Assembly: GCA_017429165.1 (NCBI GenBank)
Contig: JAFRPL010000036.1
Span: 126,474 to 190,473 of the forward strand
DNA from: Clostridia bacterium
GTDB taxonomy: Bacteria > Bacillota > Clostridia > Oscillospirales > CAG-382
Length of the DNA: 64,000 bases
Direction of reading: 5' to 3'
Both the position numbers and the translations under genes were made by a program. Position 1 is the stretch's first letter. Each line of letters opens with the position of its first letter. The notes beneath the pieces were generated by a model. That model did not search any database, was not told where the DNA came from, and worked only from the letters and a program-made list of their open reading frames with translations. Of the stretch, positions 8,006 to 17,381 are shown in pieces.

Positions 8006-9242
8006 AGCTGCGCTTGAACGAACATATAAACGTGTTGCCGTTTTCTTCGTCGCTCACCACTTCGATCCTGCCACCGTGCAGTTCCGTGATCGAACTCGCT
8101 ATCGAAAGCCCCAGCCCGAAACTGCCTCCCGCTTCGGATCGGGATTCGTCGACACGGTAGAACCTTTCGAAAATATGTTTCGCCTGTTCTGGCGTGATGA
8201 GCTCGCCGCGGTTGTTGACGGCGATTATCGTCTTTTCCGGGGCGTTATACAAAGCCGTTTTGACTGTCCCGCCGCTTTCGGAATACTTGCATGCGTTATC
8301 GATAAGTATCGAAACGAGCCGCATCATCATATCTCTGCTGCCGAAGAAGCGTATGTCCGGCTCTACGTTAAGCTCTAACGAAAGACCTTTTTCAAAACAT
8401 ACGCTTTCGAACGGAAGCGCCGCGGCGTACACCGCGTTGGAAAGATCGAAATCTGTCTTTTCTATGCTCGCTCTGGTCTCATCGCTCTTTGCGAGATAAA
8501 GGATACCGGTAATGAGGTCGTTCATCCTCGCCGTCTCATCTTTTATGTATCCGAGCCATTTCATCTGTCCGTCGACCGTGTCTTCCGGATGCGAAAGGAC
8601 GATATCTGTATTGGCGGAAATCACCGCGACGGGAGTCTTGAGCTCGTGCGATACGTCAGCTATCAGCTGCCGCTGCTGTTTCCAGGAACGTTCCACCGGC
8701 CGCAGCGCGATACGCGTCACTACTATAGCGATAATCAGAAAACACACTGTACCGGCGGCGGCTATTGCAATAAGCGTCATGCGCATGGAACTCAGCGTAG
8801 AATCTTCCCGGCTTTTATCGAGAAAAACGACCTTGGTATATCCGGGTGAAGAAGTCTTCATATAACGCAGACCGTAACCGCCAAGCTCTCCTATCTCTTC
8901 TTTCCGGTCAAGCACTTCATCCATAAGTGCAAAAATGTACCGCTCCTGTTCCTCGGTTATCCTGCCGAATCCGTAGGGAGTGAGCAGATTTCCCACTTCG
9001 CGGTATTCTATTATAAATATGTCGTACCGAGAATATTCATCCGTACCGCCGAAAAAGCGGTTGAACCTGTCGTCGAATATCATCGATGGATTCTGCCTGG
9101 AATAACTGCGCAGCGCGTCTTCGCTTTCGTTTTTCAAAGTACGCGCGGTCTGAAAATAAAACACGGCGAGCATGGCGTAGAAGAGGACGCATAAAAGAGC
9201 GAGCGTTATGAGCGTTATCTTTATGCGGAGCTTTTTTATCAT
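8004..9242 (-). CDS. Sensor histidine kinase, two-component system
   Basis: 412 residues. Two membrane segments (about 7-29 and 154-177) bracket an extracytoplasmic sensor domain of about 120 residues that I do not recognise. Then come a HAMP-like linker, the HisKA box LIADVSHELKTPV with phospho-acceptor His199, the N box NACKYS, a G box and GLGLSIASSITELHGG. The start at 9242 overlaps the response-regulator stop codon (ATGA) and has GGAGGCGGGAAA upstream; the longer reading frame extending to 9380 is just the response-regulator coding region in another frame. It autophosphorylates and passes phosphate to the upstream-encoded regulator. The signal is unknown. Confidence 0.92.
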   Translation of the reverse strand: MIKKLRIKITLITLALLCVLFYAMLAVFYFQTARTLKNESEDALRSYSRQNPSMIFDDRFNRFFGGTDEYSRYDIFIIEYREVGNLLTPYGFGRITEEQERYIFALMDEVLDRKEEIGELGGYGLRYMKTSSPGYTKVVFLDKSREDSTLSSMRMTLIAIAAAGTVCFLIIAIVVTRIALRPVERSWKQQRQLIADVSHELKTPVAVISANTDIVLSHPEDTVDGQMKWLGYIKDETARMNDLITGILYLAKSDETRASIEKTDFDLSNAVYAAALPFESVCFEKGLSLELNVEPDIRFFGSRDMMMRLVSILIDNACKYSESGGTVKTALYNAPEKTIIAVNNRGELITPEQAKHIFERFYRVDESRSEAGGSFGLGLSIASSITELHGGRIEVVSDEENGNTFICSFKRS

Positions 9243-9913
9243 TTTCCCGCCTCCAGAACATACCCTACGCGGCGCACCGTAGATATCACCGCGGAAGAAC
9301 CGACAAATGCGAGTTTTTTGCGGATAAAAGAAATATAAACTTCCACGTTGTTGTCTTCGGCGTCGGAAAGATACCCCCAAACCTTAGTTATGAGCTCTTC
9401 TTTACTTATAGCTGCGCCCGGGTTGGACATCAGCAGCTTGAGTATTTCAAATTCCTTGAACCCGAGCTTGACTGAATTTTCCGCGCACGAAAGCGTGCAG
9501 CTGTCAAGTCCGAGCGTTATATCGCCGAAAGAAAGTTCGTTCAGTATTATTTCGCCTTTACGGCGCGAAACGGCGCGTATGCGCGCCATCAGCTCTTCTT
9601 TCAAAAACGGCTTGGTAAGATAATCGTCGGCGCCTGAATCGAGTCCGCGGACCTTGTCTGTGACCTCGTCGCGCGCGGTGAGCAGGATTATCGGCGTGCT
9701 GATCTTTGCCTCTCTTAACTTTTTAAGGACCTCGAAGCCGTTCATTCCGGGAAGCATTATATCGAGCAGGATGACGTCGTATATACCGCTTACTCCGTAG
9801 TCGTATCCGTCGCGCCCGTCGTAAACCGCTTCGCAATGTATCTTCTGCTGGGAAAGGATCTCGCAGATTCCGTCGGCGAAGCGTTTTTCGTCGTCTACCA
9901 CTAGTATGTTCAT
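9239..9913 (-). CDS. OmpR/PhoB-family response regulator
   Basis: 224 residues: receiver domain (1-115) with DDE at 7-9, phospho-acceptor Asp51 in LLDIMLPG, Thr79 and Lys101 in LTKPF, and a C-terminal winged-helix DNA-binding domain (about 125-222) ending in ISTVRRVGYVLE. It is translated between the zinc-ribbon membrane protein (one base gap) and the histidine kinase (4-base overlap), so the three form one operon. The targets are unknown; the membrane protein encoded first is the natural candidate for a partner or target. Confidence 0.93.
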   Translation of the reverse strand: MNILVVDDEKRFADGICEILSQQKIHCEAVYDGRDGYDYGVSGIYDVILLDIMLPGMNGFEVLKKLREAKISTPIILLTARDEVTDKVRGLDSGADDYLTKPFLKEELMARIRAVSRRKGEIILNELSFGDITLGLDSCTLSCAENSVKLGFKEFEILKLLMSNPGAAISKEELITKVWGYLSDAEDNNVEVYISFIRKKLAFVGSSAVISTVRRVGYVLEAGK

Positions 9914-9914
9914 T

Positions 9915-10928
9915 TTATTTCACTCTTTGTATGGAAACGTCCATTTTTTTGCTTACGGTCTTCTTTTTACGGTATGTTCCGTAAACGAATATCAACGCTA
10001 TGTACGCACAGCACAGGGCGATGATTGAACCGACGATAAAGAAGGGAAGATTATAAGGATCGGTGAACTGCATTTTCATAACGCTCGGCAGAGCGCTGAA
10101 CGAACTGGAAGGATATATGCCTTTTTCAGACGAAAGATATTTAATAAAGCCTAGGACACAACCGCAGTAATGCGCAAGCACGGTGACGACGCCGGTGATG
10201 ACGCTGAGTATCACGAGACTCTTTACGGAATACCTGCCCGCGGCGACGCGGTAAACGTAGACGACGAGCGCGCCTATGAGAGCGCCGAACAGACAGGGCG
10301 CGAACCTGAACATATCCATACGGCCGTTGACTCCGAGAAGCCAGCAAACGAACGCATAAACCGCGGCTCCGAGCAGCCCCGCAAGGATCGCGAAGAGCAG
10401 CCCCTTGCCAAGCTTTTCCTCAGACGCTTCGGTTCCGTGATCGGTTTTGTTTTCGTTCGATTCGGCGTACACCAGCGCGCATTCGCCGCAGACGAGGTGT
10501 TTATGCGATTCTTTTGCGTTCCTGAGCGTGACAACGCGTTTATCGGAAGCGTCTTTGAAGAGCTCGCCGCACTTGGAACAATGGTCGGATTTATAGATCC
10601 CCACCGAATCGAGCATACCGGCGATATAATCTATCATCTCGCGGAATACCGAAAGTTCGGCACGCGATTTTACTGAAACACAGTTTTCGTCAACGGCGTA
10701 ATCGGTAATGGAGTATTTATCCAAAACGTTCCTTACGGCCTCGTTTATGCTGACGTAATCGTCGGTATATTCATCGCTGTCGCCGATATAGCACGAAACT
10801 TCAACCGTCCTGCTGCTCTTTCTTTCGGTCACGGTCATAAAGAACCCTCCGTAGACGCCGTAAACGCAGTCTACTTCGGATTTCATACCCACGCTTTTTG
10901 CAAAAACTTCCAAAGCTTTAGAAATCAT
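9915..10928 (-). CDS. Unknown zinc-ribbon membrane protein, first gene of a two-component operon
   Basis: I do not recognise the family. About 337 residues: the N-terminal half is soluble, with a CSKCGELF...CGECAL pair of CxxC knuckles that probably binds zinc; the C-terminal half has about five membrane segments and ends in a basic tail. Several starts are possible (10952, 10949, 10940, 10928); 10928 is preferred because AAAGGA lies about 11 bases upstream, while the first ATGs have no ribosome-binding site. The stop is one base from the response-regulator start, so the products are made together, suggesting a role in sensing or in the output of that system. Confidence 0.6.
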   Translation of the reverse strand: MISKALEVFAKSVGMKSEVDCVYGVYGGFFMTVTERKSSRTVEVSCYIGDSDEYTDDYVSINEAVRNVLDKYSITDYAVDENCVSVKSRAELSVFREMIDYIAGMLDSVGIYKSDHCSKCGELFKDASDKRVVTLRNAKESHKHLVCGECALVYAESNENKTDHGTEASEEKLGKGLLFAILAGLLGAAVYAFVCWLLGVNGRMDMFRFAPCLFGALIGALVVYVYRVAAGRYSVKSLVILSVITGVVTVLAHYCGCVLGFIKYLSSEKGIYPSSSFSALPSVMKMQFTDPYNLPFFIVGSIIALCCAYIALIFVYGTYRKKKTVSKKMDVSIQRVK

Positions 10929-10952
10929 TATCACGTTCATCCTTTGCATCAT

Positions 10953-11207
10953 TTATTTAGTTAATATTATCACTTGCGCGGAAAAAAGTGGTTAACATTG
11001 TGTTAATTATTCTGTTGTTTCATAACAAAAAAACGTTTAAAACATCCGGGGTCATCAACACGCGTCATATGCCGCGGTACCCGGCGCGCGGTGCATCCGC
11101 AATGCGCGAAAGCCCGCAGGGAAGCCCGCGCACGCGCCCGCAATAACAATCATTTAAAGATAAGAAAGAAATTAAAAAAATAGCGTAGAAATATTTGCCG
11201 ATTTATA
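10953..11207. other. Intergenic region without a recognised gene
   Basis: Divergent spacer between the two-component operon and the potA operon. It is AT-rich at both ends with a GC-rich middle (about 11060-11145). I find no open frame, no convincing stem-loop and no riboswitch I can name. Confidence 0.5.
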
Positions 11208-11236
11208 TTGACAAAACAAAACAAAAATTGTATTAT
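11208..11236 (+). promoter_or_regulatory. Consensus promoter of the pot-dlt operon
   Basis: TTGACA (11208-11213), exactly 17 bases, TATTAT (11231-11236), followed after about 50 bases by GAGGAGG and the potA start. It is the only clear promoter found ahead of the 14-kb gene cluster. Confidence 0.85.
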
Positions 11237-11286
11237 TAAATATCTTGATAATGAAGCAGTCCGTGCAAAATTGAGGAGGATGATAA

Positions 11287-12405
11287 ATGGAAAATACCCT
11301 TTTGCGTCTGGAGAACATTTCAGTACGTTTTGACGGAGAACCGATCCTTAACAATATCGATCTCGATATCAAAGACAAGGAGTTCGTGACTCTGCTCGGT
11401 CCTTCCGGCTGCGGCAAGACCACTACGCTTCGCATAATAGGCGGTTTTGTAACGCCCGATTCCGGTTCGGTCTATTTCAACGGCAAGCTTATGAACGACG
11501 TTCCCGCTTACCGCCGGCCCGTGAACACCATCTTTCAGAAATACGCTCTGTTCCCGCATCTCAACGTTTACGAAAACGTGGCGTTCGGCCTGCGCATCCG
11601 AAAGCGTTCCGAAAAAGAGATCCGCGAGACCGTCAACGAGATGCTTTCCATAGTCAACCTCAACGGTTTCAATAAGCGCAGCGTGACCTCGCTTTCGGGC
11701 GGTCAGCAGCAGCGCGTCGCCATTGCGCGCGCGCTCGCGGTGAGCCCCAAGCTGCTGCTTCTCGACGAGCCGCTGGGAGCGCTCGATCTGAAACTACGCA
11801 AGGATATGCAGGTGGAACTGAAAAACATCCAGCAGCGCATGGGTATCACTTTCATTTACGTCACTCACGATCAGGAAGAAGCTCTCTCCATGTCCGACAC
11901 CGTCGTCGTTATGGATAACGGCAACATCCAGCAGATCGGCACGCCGCTCGATATATACAACGAACCCAAAAACGCTTTCGTAGCCGATTTCATCGGCGAA
12001 AGCAACATACTCGACGGCGTTATGCGCGAAGATTACTGCGTTTCATTCGCCGGTCACACCTTCAAGTGCCTCGACAAAGGTTTCGGCGTAAACGAACCGG
12101 TCGACGTCGTGGTGCGGCCCGAGGACCTCGACGTCGTGCCCAAGGAGCAGGGAATGCTCGTAGGCGAAGTCACGTCCGTGACTTTCAAGGGCGTCCATTT
12201 TGAGATCATCGTCGATATCCGCGGATTCAAATGGATGATCCAGACCACCGATTATTATCCGGTCGGCAGCACCATCGGCCTTACCATGACTCCCGACGAT
12301 ATACACATAATGAAAAAATCGGAATACTCCGGCAAATTCGGCGACTACAGTTCCTACAGCGACGAGATTGACGAGCTTTCCGAAAACAAAGAGGCGGAAG
12401 AATGA
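11287..12405 (+). CDS. potA: Spermidine/putrescine ABC transporter ATP-binding protein
   Basis: 372 residues. Walker [10 protein letters not shown] (38-46), Q-loop FQKYALFPH, signature LSGGQQQR (136-143), Walker B LLLLDEP (156-162) and a switch histidine in YVTHDQEEA, followed by a C-terminal TOBE/OB-like regulatory domain (about 240-350) as in PotA and other CUT/FBP-type importer ATPases. It powers uptake of polyamines with PotB, PotC and PotD. The start follows a perfect GAGGAGG. The stop codon overlaps the potB start by four bases, so the stoichiometry is translationally coupled. Confidence 0.93.
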   Translation: MENTLLRLENISVRFDGEPILNNIDLDIKDKEFVTLLGPSGCGKTTTLRIIGGFVTPDSGSVYFNGKLMNDVPAYRRPVNTIFQKYALFPHLNVYENVAFGLRIRKRSEKEIRETVNEMLSIVNLNGFNKRSVTSLSGGQQQRVAIARALAVSPKLLLLDEPLGALDLKLRKDMQVELKNIQQRMGITFIYVTHDQEEALSMSDTVVVMDNGNIQQIGTPLDIYNEPKNAFVADFIGESNILDGVMREDYCVSFAGHTFKCLDKGFGVNEPVDVVVRPEDLDVVPKEQGMLVGEVTSVTFKGVHFEIIVDIRGFKWMIQTTDYYPVGSTIGLTMTPDDIHIMKKSEYSGKFGDYSSYSDEIDELSENKEAEE

Positions 12406-13244
12406 ACAACACGAAGAGAACATGGCTTCAGAAATACGCCGCCTCGCCGTACCTGGTATGGTGCGTCATATTTGTCATAGCTCCGCTCGCTTTTGTCGTA
12501 TACTATTCGCTTACCGATGAAAACGGCAGTTTCGGGTTTTCTAACTATGCGCGTATGTTCAACGGCGACACGCTCCACGTCTTCCTTATCTCGCTTGCAT
12601 TCGCGTTCGTTTCCACCGTCATCTGCCTTATAATCGCGTATCCGCTCGCATATTATATCACCAAAGCCAAGAAAAAGCACCAGAACATGCTTCTTATGCT
12701 GTTCATGCTGCCTATGTGGATGAACTTCGTGCTGCGCACCTACGCGCTTTCGTTCCTGCTCGAAGATACCGGACTTATTAACAGTATCCTTAAATCCATC
12801 GGTTTCGGCCAGGTAAAGCTCATTTATACCTCGGGCGCCGTTATACTGGGCATGGTTTATAACTTCCTGCCCTATATGCTCCTGCCCATCTACACGGTAA
12901 TTAGCAAGATCGACAAAAACCTTATAGAAGCTTCCGAAGACCTCGGCTGCAACCGCCTTATGACAATAGGGAAGATACTGCTGCCGCTTTCGATCCCCGG
13001 CATAGTATCCGGCATAACGATGGTATTCGTGCCGAGCGTTTCGACGTTTTATATCTCGCAGCAGCTCGGCCCTACCGACTTTATGCTCATAGGCGACCTT
13101 ATTGAAAGCCAGATCAAATCGACCGCCGGCGTCTATAACTACGGCTCGGCGATCTCGTTCGTGCTCATGGTGCTGATCTTCATTTGCATTGCCGTTATGA
13201 ACCACTTCTCGGACGAAAGCGTGGAAGGAGGTATACTGGTATGA
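12402..13244 (+). CDS. potB: Spermidine/putrescine ABC transporter permease PotB
   Basis: 280 residues with six membrane segments. The permease coupling motif ([26 protein letters not shown], about 180-205) contacts PotA. The segment [17 protein letters not shown] is typical of PotB-type permeases. It overlaps potA at one end and potC at the other (ATGA), which fixes both start sites. Confidence 0.93.
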   Translation: MNNTKRTWLQKYAASPYLVWCVIFVIAPLAFVVYYSLTDENGSFGFSNYARMFNGDTLHVFLISLAFAFVSTVICLIIAYPLAYYITKAKKKHQNMLLMLFMLPMWMNFVLRTYALSFLLEDTGLINSILKSIGFGQVKLIYTSGAVILGMVYNFLPYMLLPIYTVISKIDKNLIEASEDLGCNRLMTIGKILLPLSIPGIVSGITMVFVPSVSTFYISQQLGPTDFMLIGDLIESQIKSTAGVYNYGSAISFVLMVLIFICIAVMNHFSDESVEGGILV

Positions 13245-14050
13245 ATAAAGAGCGCAACATTGCGGGAAAAATCTATATCGCCGTTATTTTTGTCATACTC
13301 TACGCTCCTATCGCGGTAATGATCTTCTTCTCGTTCAACTCTTCAAACAGTATGTCCGAATTCAGCGGCTTTTCGTTCCGCTGGTACAACGAGCTTTTCC
13401 ACAACAAAGACGCAGGTCAGGCGCTGCTCAATTCGCTTATACTCGCGGTCTCGTCTTCGATCATTTCCACAGTGCTCGGCACCGCCGCGGCGCTCGGGAT
13501 CCACAGTATGCGTTCCAAGCGTATTAAAAAGGTGATAATGAATGTCACCAACCTTCCGCTGATGAACCCCGATATCGTTACCGGCGTTTCCATGATGCTG
13601 CTGTTCGCTTTCGTGGCCGGCCTACTGCACAGCCTGCATATGTTCGGCTTCTGGACTCTGCTCATAGCTCACGTTACGTTCAATATGCCGTACGTCATAC
13701 TCAACGTTATGCCCAAGCTCAAGCAAATGGACAAAAGCCTGCCCGAGGCCGCCATGGATCTCGGCTGCACTCCGTTCAAAGCGTTCACCAAAGTGGAATT
13801 CTTCGAGATCTTGCCGGGCATTGCTTCGGGACTGCTTATGGCGTTCACGCTTTCGCTCGACGATTTCGTCATCAGTTATTTCGTCACGGGCGAATCGTTC
13901 CAGACGCTCCCGGTTTTCATTTATTCCATGACCAAAAAGCGCGTAGTGCCTTATATCAACGCACTGTTCGCCATCATTTTCGTGGTCATTTTCATTCTGC
14001 TGCTCGTGCGCAACTTTATGTCAAAGGAAAACAAGCACGCGGCAAAATAA
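13241..14050 (+). CDS. potC: Spermidine/putrescine ABC transporter permease PotC
   Basis: 269 residues with six membrane segments and the coupling motif EAAMDLGCTPFKAFTKVEFFEILPGI. ITKxY-like and SLDDFVISYF segments are characteristic of PotC. The start is the ATG overlapping the potB stop codon; an upstream in-frame ATG at 13184 lies inside potB and lacks a ribosome-binding site. The fourth subunit, the binding protein PotD, is encoded 6.6 kb downstream, after an unrelated acylation cassette. Confidence 0.93.
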   Translation: MNKERNIAGKIYIAVIFVILYAPIAVMIFFSFNSSNSMSEFSGFSFRWYNELFHNKDAGQALLNSLILAVSSSIISTVLGTAAALGIHSMRSKRIKKVIMNVTNLPLMNPDIVTGVSMMLLFAFVAGLLHSLHMFGFWTLLIAHVTFNMPYVILNVMPKLKQMDKSLPEAAMDLGCTPFKAFTKVEFFEILPGIASGLLMAFTLSLDDFVISYFVTGESFQTLPVFIYSMTKKRVVPYINALFAIIFVVIFILLLVRNFMSKENKHAAK

Positions 14051-14077
14051 TTTCAGCATTATCCCAGAGGTAAACCG

Positions 14078-15598
14078 ATGAAAATAAACAAATTTCTTGT
14101 GTTTGTCATTATCGTGCTCGCTGCGGGACTCGCAGTGCTGCTTGCACTTGCGGTAAAAGGCAGCGACGCCAGGACAGGCCCTGAAAACAGCTCGACCGGT
14201 CAGGAAAGCGGAACGGTTTCCGGCGACGAGCATATAACTTTCCCCAAAGAGATCAATATCGTATCGCTCGTCGTATCCGACCGCGATCCGCTCGAACCCA
14301 GCGATTTCGTCAGCGCACCCGCCGGCATCGACTACACCGTGGAATACGCCAAAGCGCCCGACCTTTCGGTGCGCGGATGGCAGGACATAGTTCTTCGGTT
14401 CCATTATAAAGGCAACCTGTTCCAGCGTTCGGCAAAAGTTTACGCGTTCCATATCGAAACCGAGCGGACTTATGAGCTCGCATCGTACGGCACCGCCGCC
14501 ATAAGCGATTTCATCGACGACAGCGGCGTCAACGCCGTGTTTGCCGAGCCCGCTTCTCCGTCGCTGAATCTTTCGGTACCGGGCAAACGCAGCGTCAATA
14601 TCGCCGTCAACGACAGATATTACAGCGTCACCGTCAACGTCGCCGATACCACGGCTCCCACGGCGACCCCGGTCGAACAGACGGTAACGGCAGGGCAGAC
14701 TCTTCCGGCTTCGGCATTCGTTGTAAACGTAACGGACGCCAGCCGGGTGGAAACGGTCTTCGAGACCGAACCGCAGTGGAACGTCAAAGGCGACCACCCC
14801 GTGACCGTCATACTGACAGATCTCTACGGCAACCGCTCCAGCTACAGCACCGTCCTTCACGTGGGCGATAAGACAGGATATCCCGTTTTCTCGGGCCTCG
14901 ACACCATAAAGATCTGCGAAGGCGACACCATATCTTACCGTTCCGGCGTGACCTGCACCGACGAAAAAGGCAACAGCGTTGCGTTCACCATCGACGCTTC
15001 CGGCGTCGACCGCAACAGGCAGGGAACTTATCAGGCGGTATATACAGCCACCGATTCTGCGGGCAACACCGCGCAGAAGACGCGCACTGTCATAGTCAAA
15101 GCCATCTCCAAGGAGCTGGTCGACGAACTGTGCGACAAGATACTCGCCGAAATAATCAAGGATTCCTATTCCACGGATGAAAAGATAAAAGCGGTGTGGC
15201 GCTGGACCAAGCAGAATATCACCTATGTCGGCACAAGCGTTTCGTACGACGACGAACTGCGCGTCGCATACGCCGCGTTCGATACTCATTCCGGCGACTG
15301 TTACACCTATTATATTTCCAATAAATATATGCTCGACAGACTCGGCATACCGAATATAGAAGTCAAAAGAGTAGCCAGCGTGACGCGTCACTGGTGGAAT
15401 CTGGTCAAGTTTTCCAACGGTAAATGGTATCATATAGATTCCTGCGCGCACCCCGCGTCGCTCGACAGATCGACTTATAAAATGACCGAATCCGACCTCA
15501 AATGGTTTACCGAGCAGTTCAAGACTTCGCGTCATCCGAATTATTACGAATACGATCACACGCTCCCCATCTACGACGGGATCAATATCGCTCAGTGA
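14078..15598 (+). CDS. Membrane-anchored transglutaminase-like protein with Ig-like repeats
   Basis: 506 residues. A single N-terminal membrane segment (about 5-27) anchors the protein outside the cell. Residues about 50-340 form two or three beta-rich modules resembling bacterial Ig-like/HYR domains (TAPTATPVEQTV..., YPVFSGLDTIKIC...). The C-terminal domain is a transglutaminase-like papain fold: Cys408 in HSGDCYTYY, His438 in TRHWWNLV and Asp454 in WYHIDSC give the catalytic triad in the right order and spacing. Such proteins act as peptidases, amidases or cross-linkers at the envelope. It is 27 bases after potC and 21 before dltA, so it belongs to the same operon and probably modifies the cell surface. 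Confidence 0.8.
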   Translation: MKINKFLVFVIIVLAAGLAVLLALAVKGSDARTGPENSSTGQESGTVSGDEHITFPKEINIVSLVVSDRDPLEPSDFVSAPAGIDYTVEYAKAPDLSVRGWQDIVLRFHYKGNLFQRSAKVYAFHIETERTYELASYGTAAISDFIDDSGVNAVFAEPASPSLNLSVPGKRSVNIAVNDRYYSVTVNVADTTAPTATPVEQTVTAGQTLPASAFVVNVTDASRVETVFETEPQWNVKGDHPVTVILTDLYGNRSSYSTVLHVGDKTGYPVFSGLDTIKICEGDTISYRSGVTCTDEKGNSVAFTIDASGVDRNRQGTYQAVYTATDSAGNTAQKTRTVIVKAISKELVDELCDKILAEIIKDSYSTDEKIKAVWRWTKQNITYVGTSVSYDDELRVAYAAFDTHSGDCYTYYISNKYMLDRLGIPNIEVKRVASVTRHWWNLVKFSNGKWYHIDSCAHPASLDRSTYKMTESDLKWFTEQFKTSRHPNYYEYDHTLPIYDGINIAQ

Positions 15599-15619
15599 GC
15601 GCACCACAGGAGGCAACAG

Positions 15620-17149
15620 TTGAAAAACGTTCTTGAATATCTTGAAAACACACTGCCTTCGAGCGCCTCAAAAGTATGCTACCGCGACAAAAAGACTTCC
15701 GTCACTTTTGAAGAGGTTTATACGGACGCAAGGTCTATAGGCACTTTCATAGCGCGCAAGACCGGCGGCAGACGCGTGCCGGTCGTCGTCTTTATGCCCA
15801 AAAAGGTTCAGACTGTTGTCGCTTTTCTCGGCGCCGCGTATTCAGGCTGCTATTACGTTCCCATGGATTCCGAGATGCCCGCTTCGCGCATCGAACTGAT
15901 TTTCGGCAATCTGCGCGATTTTATAATCATCGCGGATAAAAGCGCCACGGCGGCAATAGAAAAAATGGGGTATTCCGACAGATCGTATCTTTACGAAGAG
16001 GCCGCGGAATGCGATATAGACGATTCGCTTCTCGCCGGTATAAGGGAAAAGCAGATCGACACCGACCCTCTTTATATCGTTTTTACGTCCGGCTCGACCG
16101 GGGCTCCCAAAGGCGTATGCGCCTGCCACAGATCGGTCATCGATTATATCGAACAGCTTTCAAAAATCCTTAAGGTCGATAAAGACACCGTTTTCGGCAA
16201 TCAGTCGCCGCTTTATACCGACGCCTGCCTCAAAGAGATCTATCCCACGCTGAAATTCGGCGCACAGGCGGTATTCATCCCCAAAATGCTGTTCTCGTTC
16301 CCGGTCCGACTTATAGAATTCTTAAATGGATATAAAATCAATACCGTGTGCTGGGTGGCTTCGGCACTTTCTATCGTTTCCGGGCTCGGCACGTTCGACA
16401 CCGTCCGCCCCGAGCATCTTCGCACCGTGGCGTTCGGCTCCGAAGTGTTCCCCATAAAGCAGTTCAACAAATGGCGCGCGGTCCTTCCCGCGGCGCGTTT
16501 CATCAACCTTTACGGCCCCACGGAATGCACCGGGATGTCGTGCTATTACGAAGTCGACAGGGAATTCGCCGAGACCGACGCAATCCCCATAGGAAGGCCT
16601 TTTGACAACACCGAGATCATTCTGCTCGGCGACGATAAAAAAGAAGTGGCATTTGGTGACGTCGGCGAGATATGCATCCGCGGCACCTGCGTAACGCACG
16701 GATACTACAACAATCCCGAAAAGACCGCCGAATGCTTTATTCAGAACCCGCTTCAAAACAATTATCCCGAACTCATCTACTGCACCGGCGACCTTGCCAA
16801 ATACAACGAACAAGGCGAACTCGTATTCGTATCGCGCAAGGATTACCAGATCAAGCATATGGGCTACCGCATAGAGCTTGGCGAAATAGAGATCGCCGCC
16901 GGCATAATGCAGAACGTCGCGATGACCGCGGCGATATATTTAAAAGACAAACAGCAGATCATCCTTTTCTACACCGGCGATACCGAAAAAGACGACCTGC
17001 TCGCATATCTCAAGGAAAAGCTCCCGCGCTATATGATCCCCGCCGATATCGTGAAGCTTGCTTTCCTGCCTCAGACCGCTAACGGCAAGATCGACCGCGT
17101 GACGCTTACCAAAAACTACACCGAACAACTCACCCGAACGGAGGAATAG
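15620..17149 (+). CDS. DltA-like amino-acid adenylating enzyme
   Basis: 509 residues, acyl-adenylate-forming family. The P-loop FTSGSTGAPKG (155-165), the A5 motif NLYGPTECTG, the A7 motif YCTGDLA and the A10 lysine K490 in TANGKIDR are present, so it should activate a carboxylic acid and load it on the carrier protein encoded next. It starts at TTG with AGGAGG eight bases upstream. The overall match is to D-alanine--carrier ligase DltA, but the substrate-pocket stretch reads QSPLYTDACLKEIYPTLKFG instead of the usual SFDLSVMDIYPSL, so the substrate may be an amino acid other than D-alanine. Confidence 0.82.
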   Translation: MKNVLEYLENTLPSSASKVCYRDKKTSVTFEEVYTDARSIGTFIARKTGGRRVPVVVFMPKKVQTVVAFLGAAYSGCYYVPMDSEMPASRIELIFGNLRDFIIIADKSATAAIEKMGYSDRSYLYEEAAECDIDDSLLAGIREKQIDTDPLYIVFTSGSTGAPKGVCACHRSVIDYIEQLSKILKVDKDTVFGNQSPLYTDACLKEIYPTLKFGAQAVFIPKMLFSFPVRLIEFLNGYKINTVCWVASALSIVSGLGTFDTVRPEHLRTVAFGSEVFPIKQFNKWRAVLPAARFINLYGPTECTGMSCYYEVDREFAETDAIPIGRPFDNTEIILLGDDKKEVAFGDVGEICIRGTCVTHGYYNNPEKTAECFIQNPLQNNYPELIYCTGDLAKYNEQGELVFVSRKDYQIKHMGYRIELGEIEIAAGIMQNVAMTAAIYLKDKQQIILFYTGDTEKDDLLAYLKEKLPRYMIPADIVKLAFLPQTANGKIDRVTLTKNYTEQLTRTEE

Positions 17150-17153
17150 ATAT

Positions 17154-17378
17154 ATGGATAAAATCATCGAAATGCTGCTTCAGCTCCACCCCGACCTCGA
17201 CGTCGAATGCGATTCGCTCGTCGACGACGGTATCCTCAATTCCATTGACGTCGTAACGCTCGTGACCGAAATATTCAACGAGTTCGACGTCACCGTACCC
17301 GCCAGCGAAATAGTGCCCGAAAACTTCAATTCGGCAAGCGCCATCTGGGAGATGGTCAGCTCGCTGATGGATGAATGA
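17154..17378 (+). CDS. DltC-like acyl carrier protein
   Basis: 74 residues, acidic and helical. The phosphopantetheine attachment serine is Ser30 in DDGILNSIDVV, which fits the carrier-protein pattern DG.LDS. It accepts the amino acid activated by the upstream ligase and presents it to the membrane acyltransferase. Four bases separate it from dltA and three from dltB. The order A-C-B-D differs from the A-B-C-D order of Bacillus and Staphylococcus. Confidence 0.85.
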   Translation: MDKIIEMLLQLHPDLDVECDSLVDDGILNSIDVVTLVTEIFNEFDVTVPASEIVPENFNSASAIWEMVSSLMDE

Positions 17379-17381
17379 TAA

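Noticed and set aside
14021..15616. A 531-codon minus-strand frame
   Set aside because: Shadow of the transglutaminase-like gene; low-complexity composition and no start signal.
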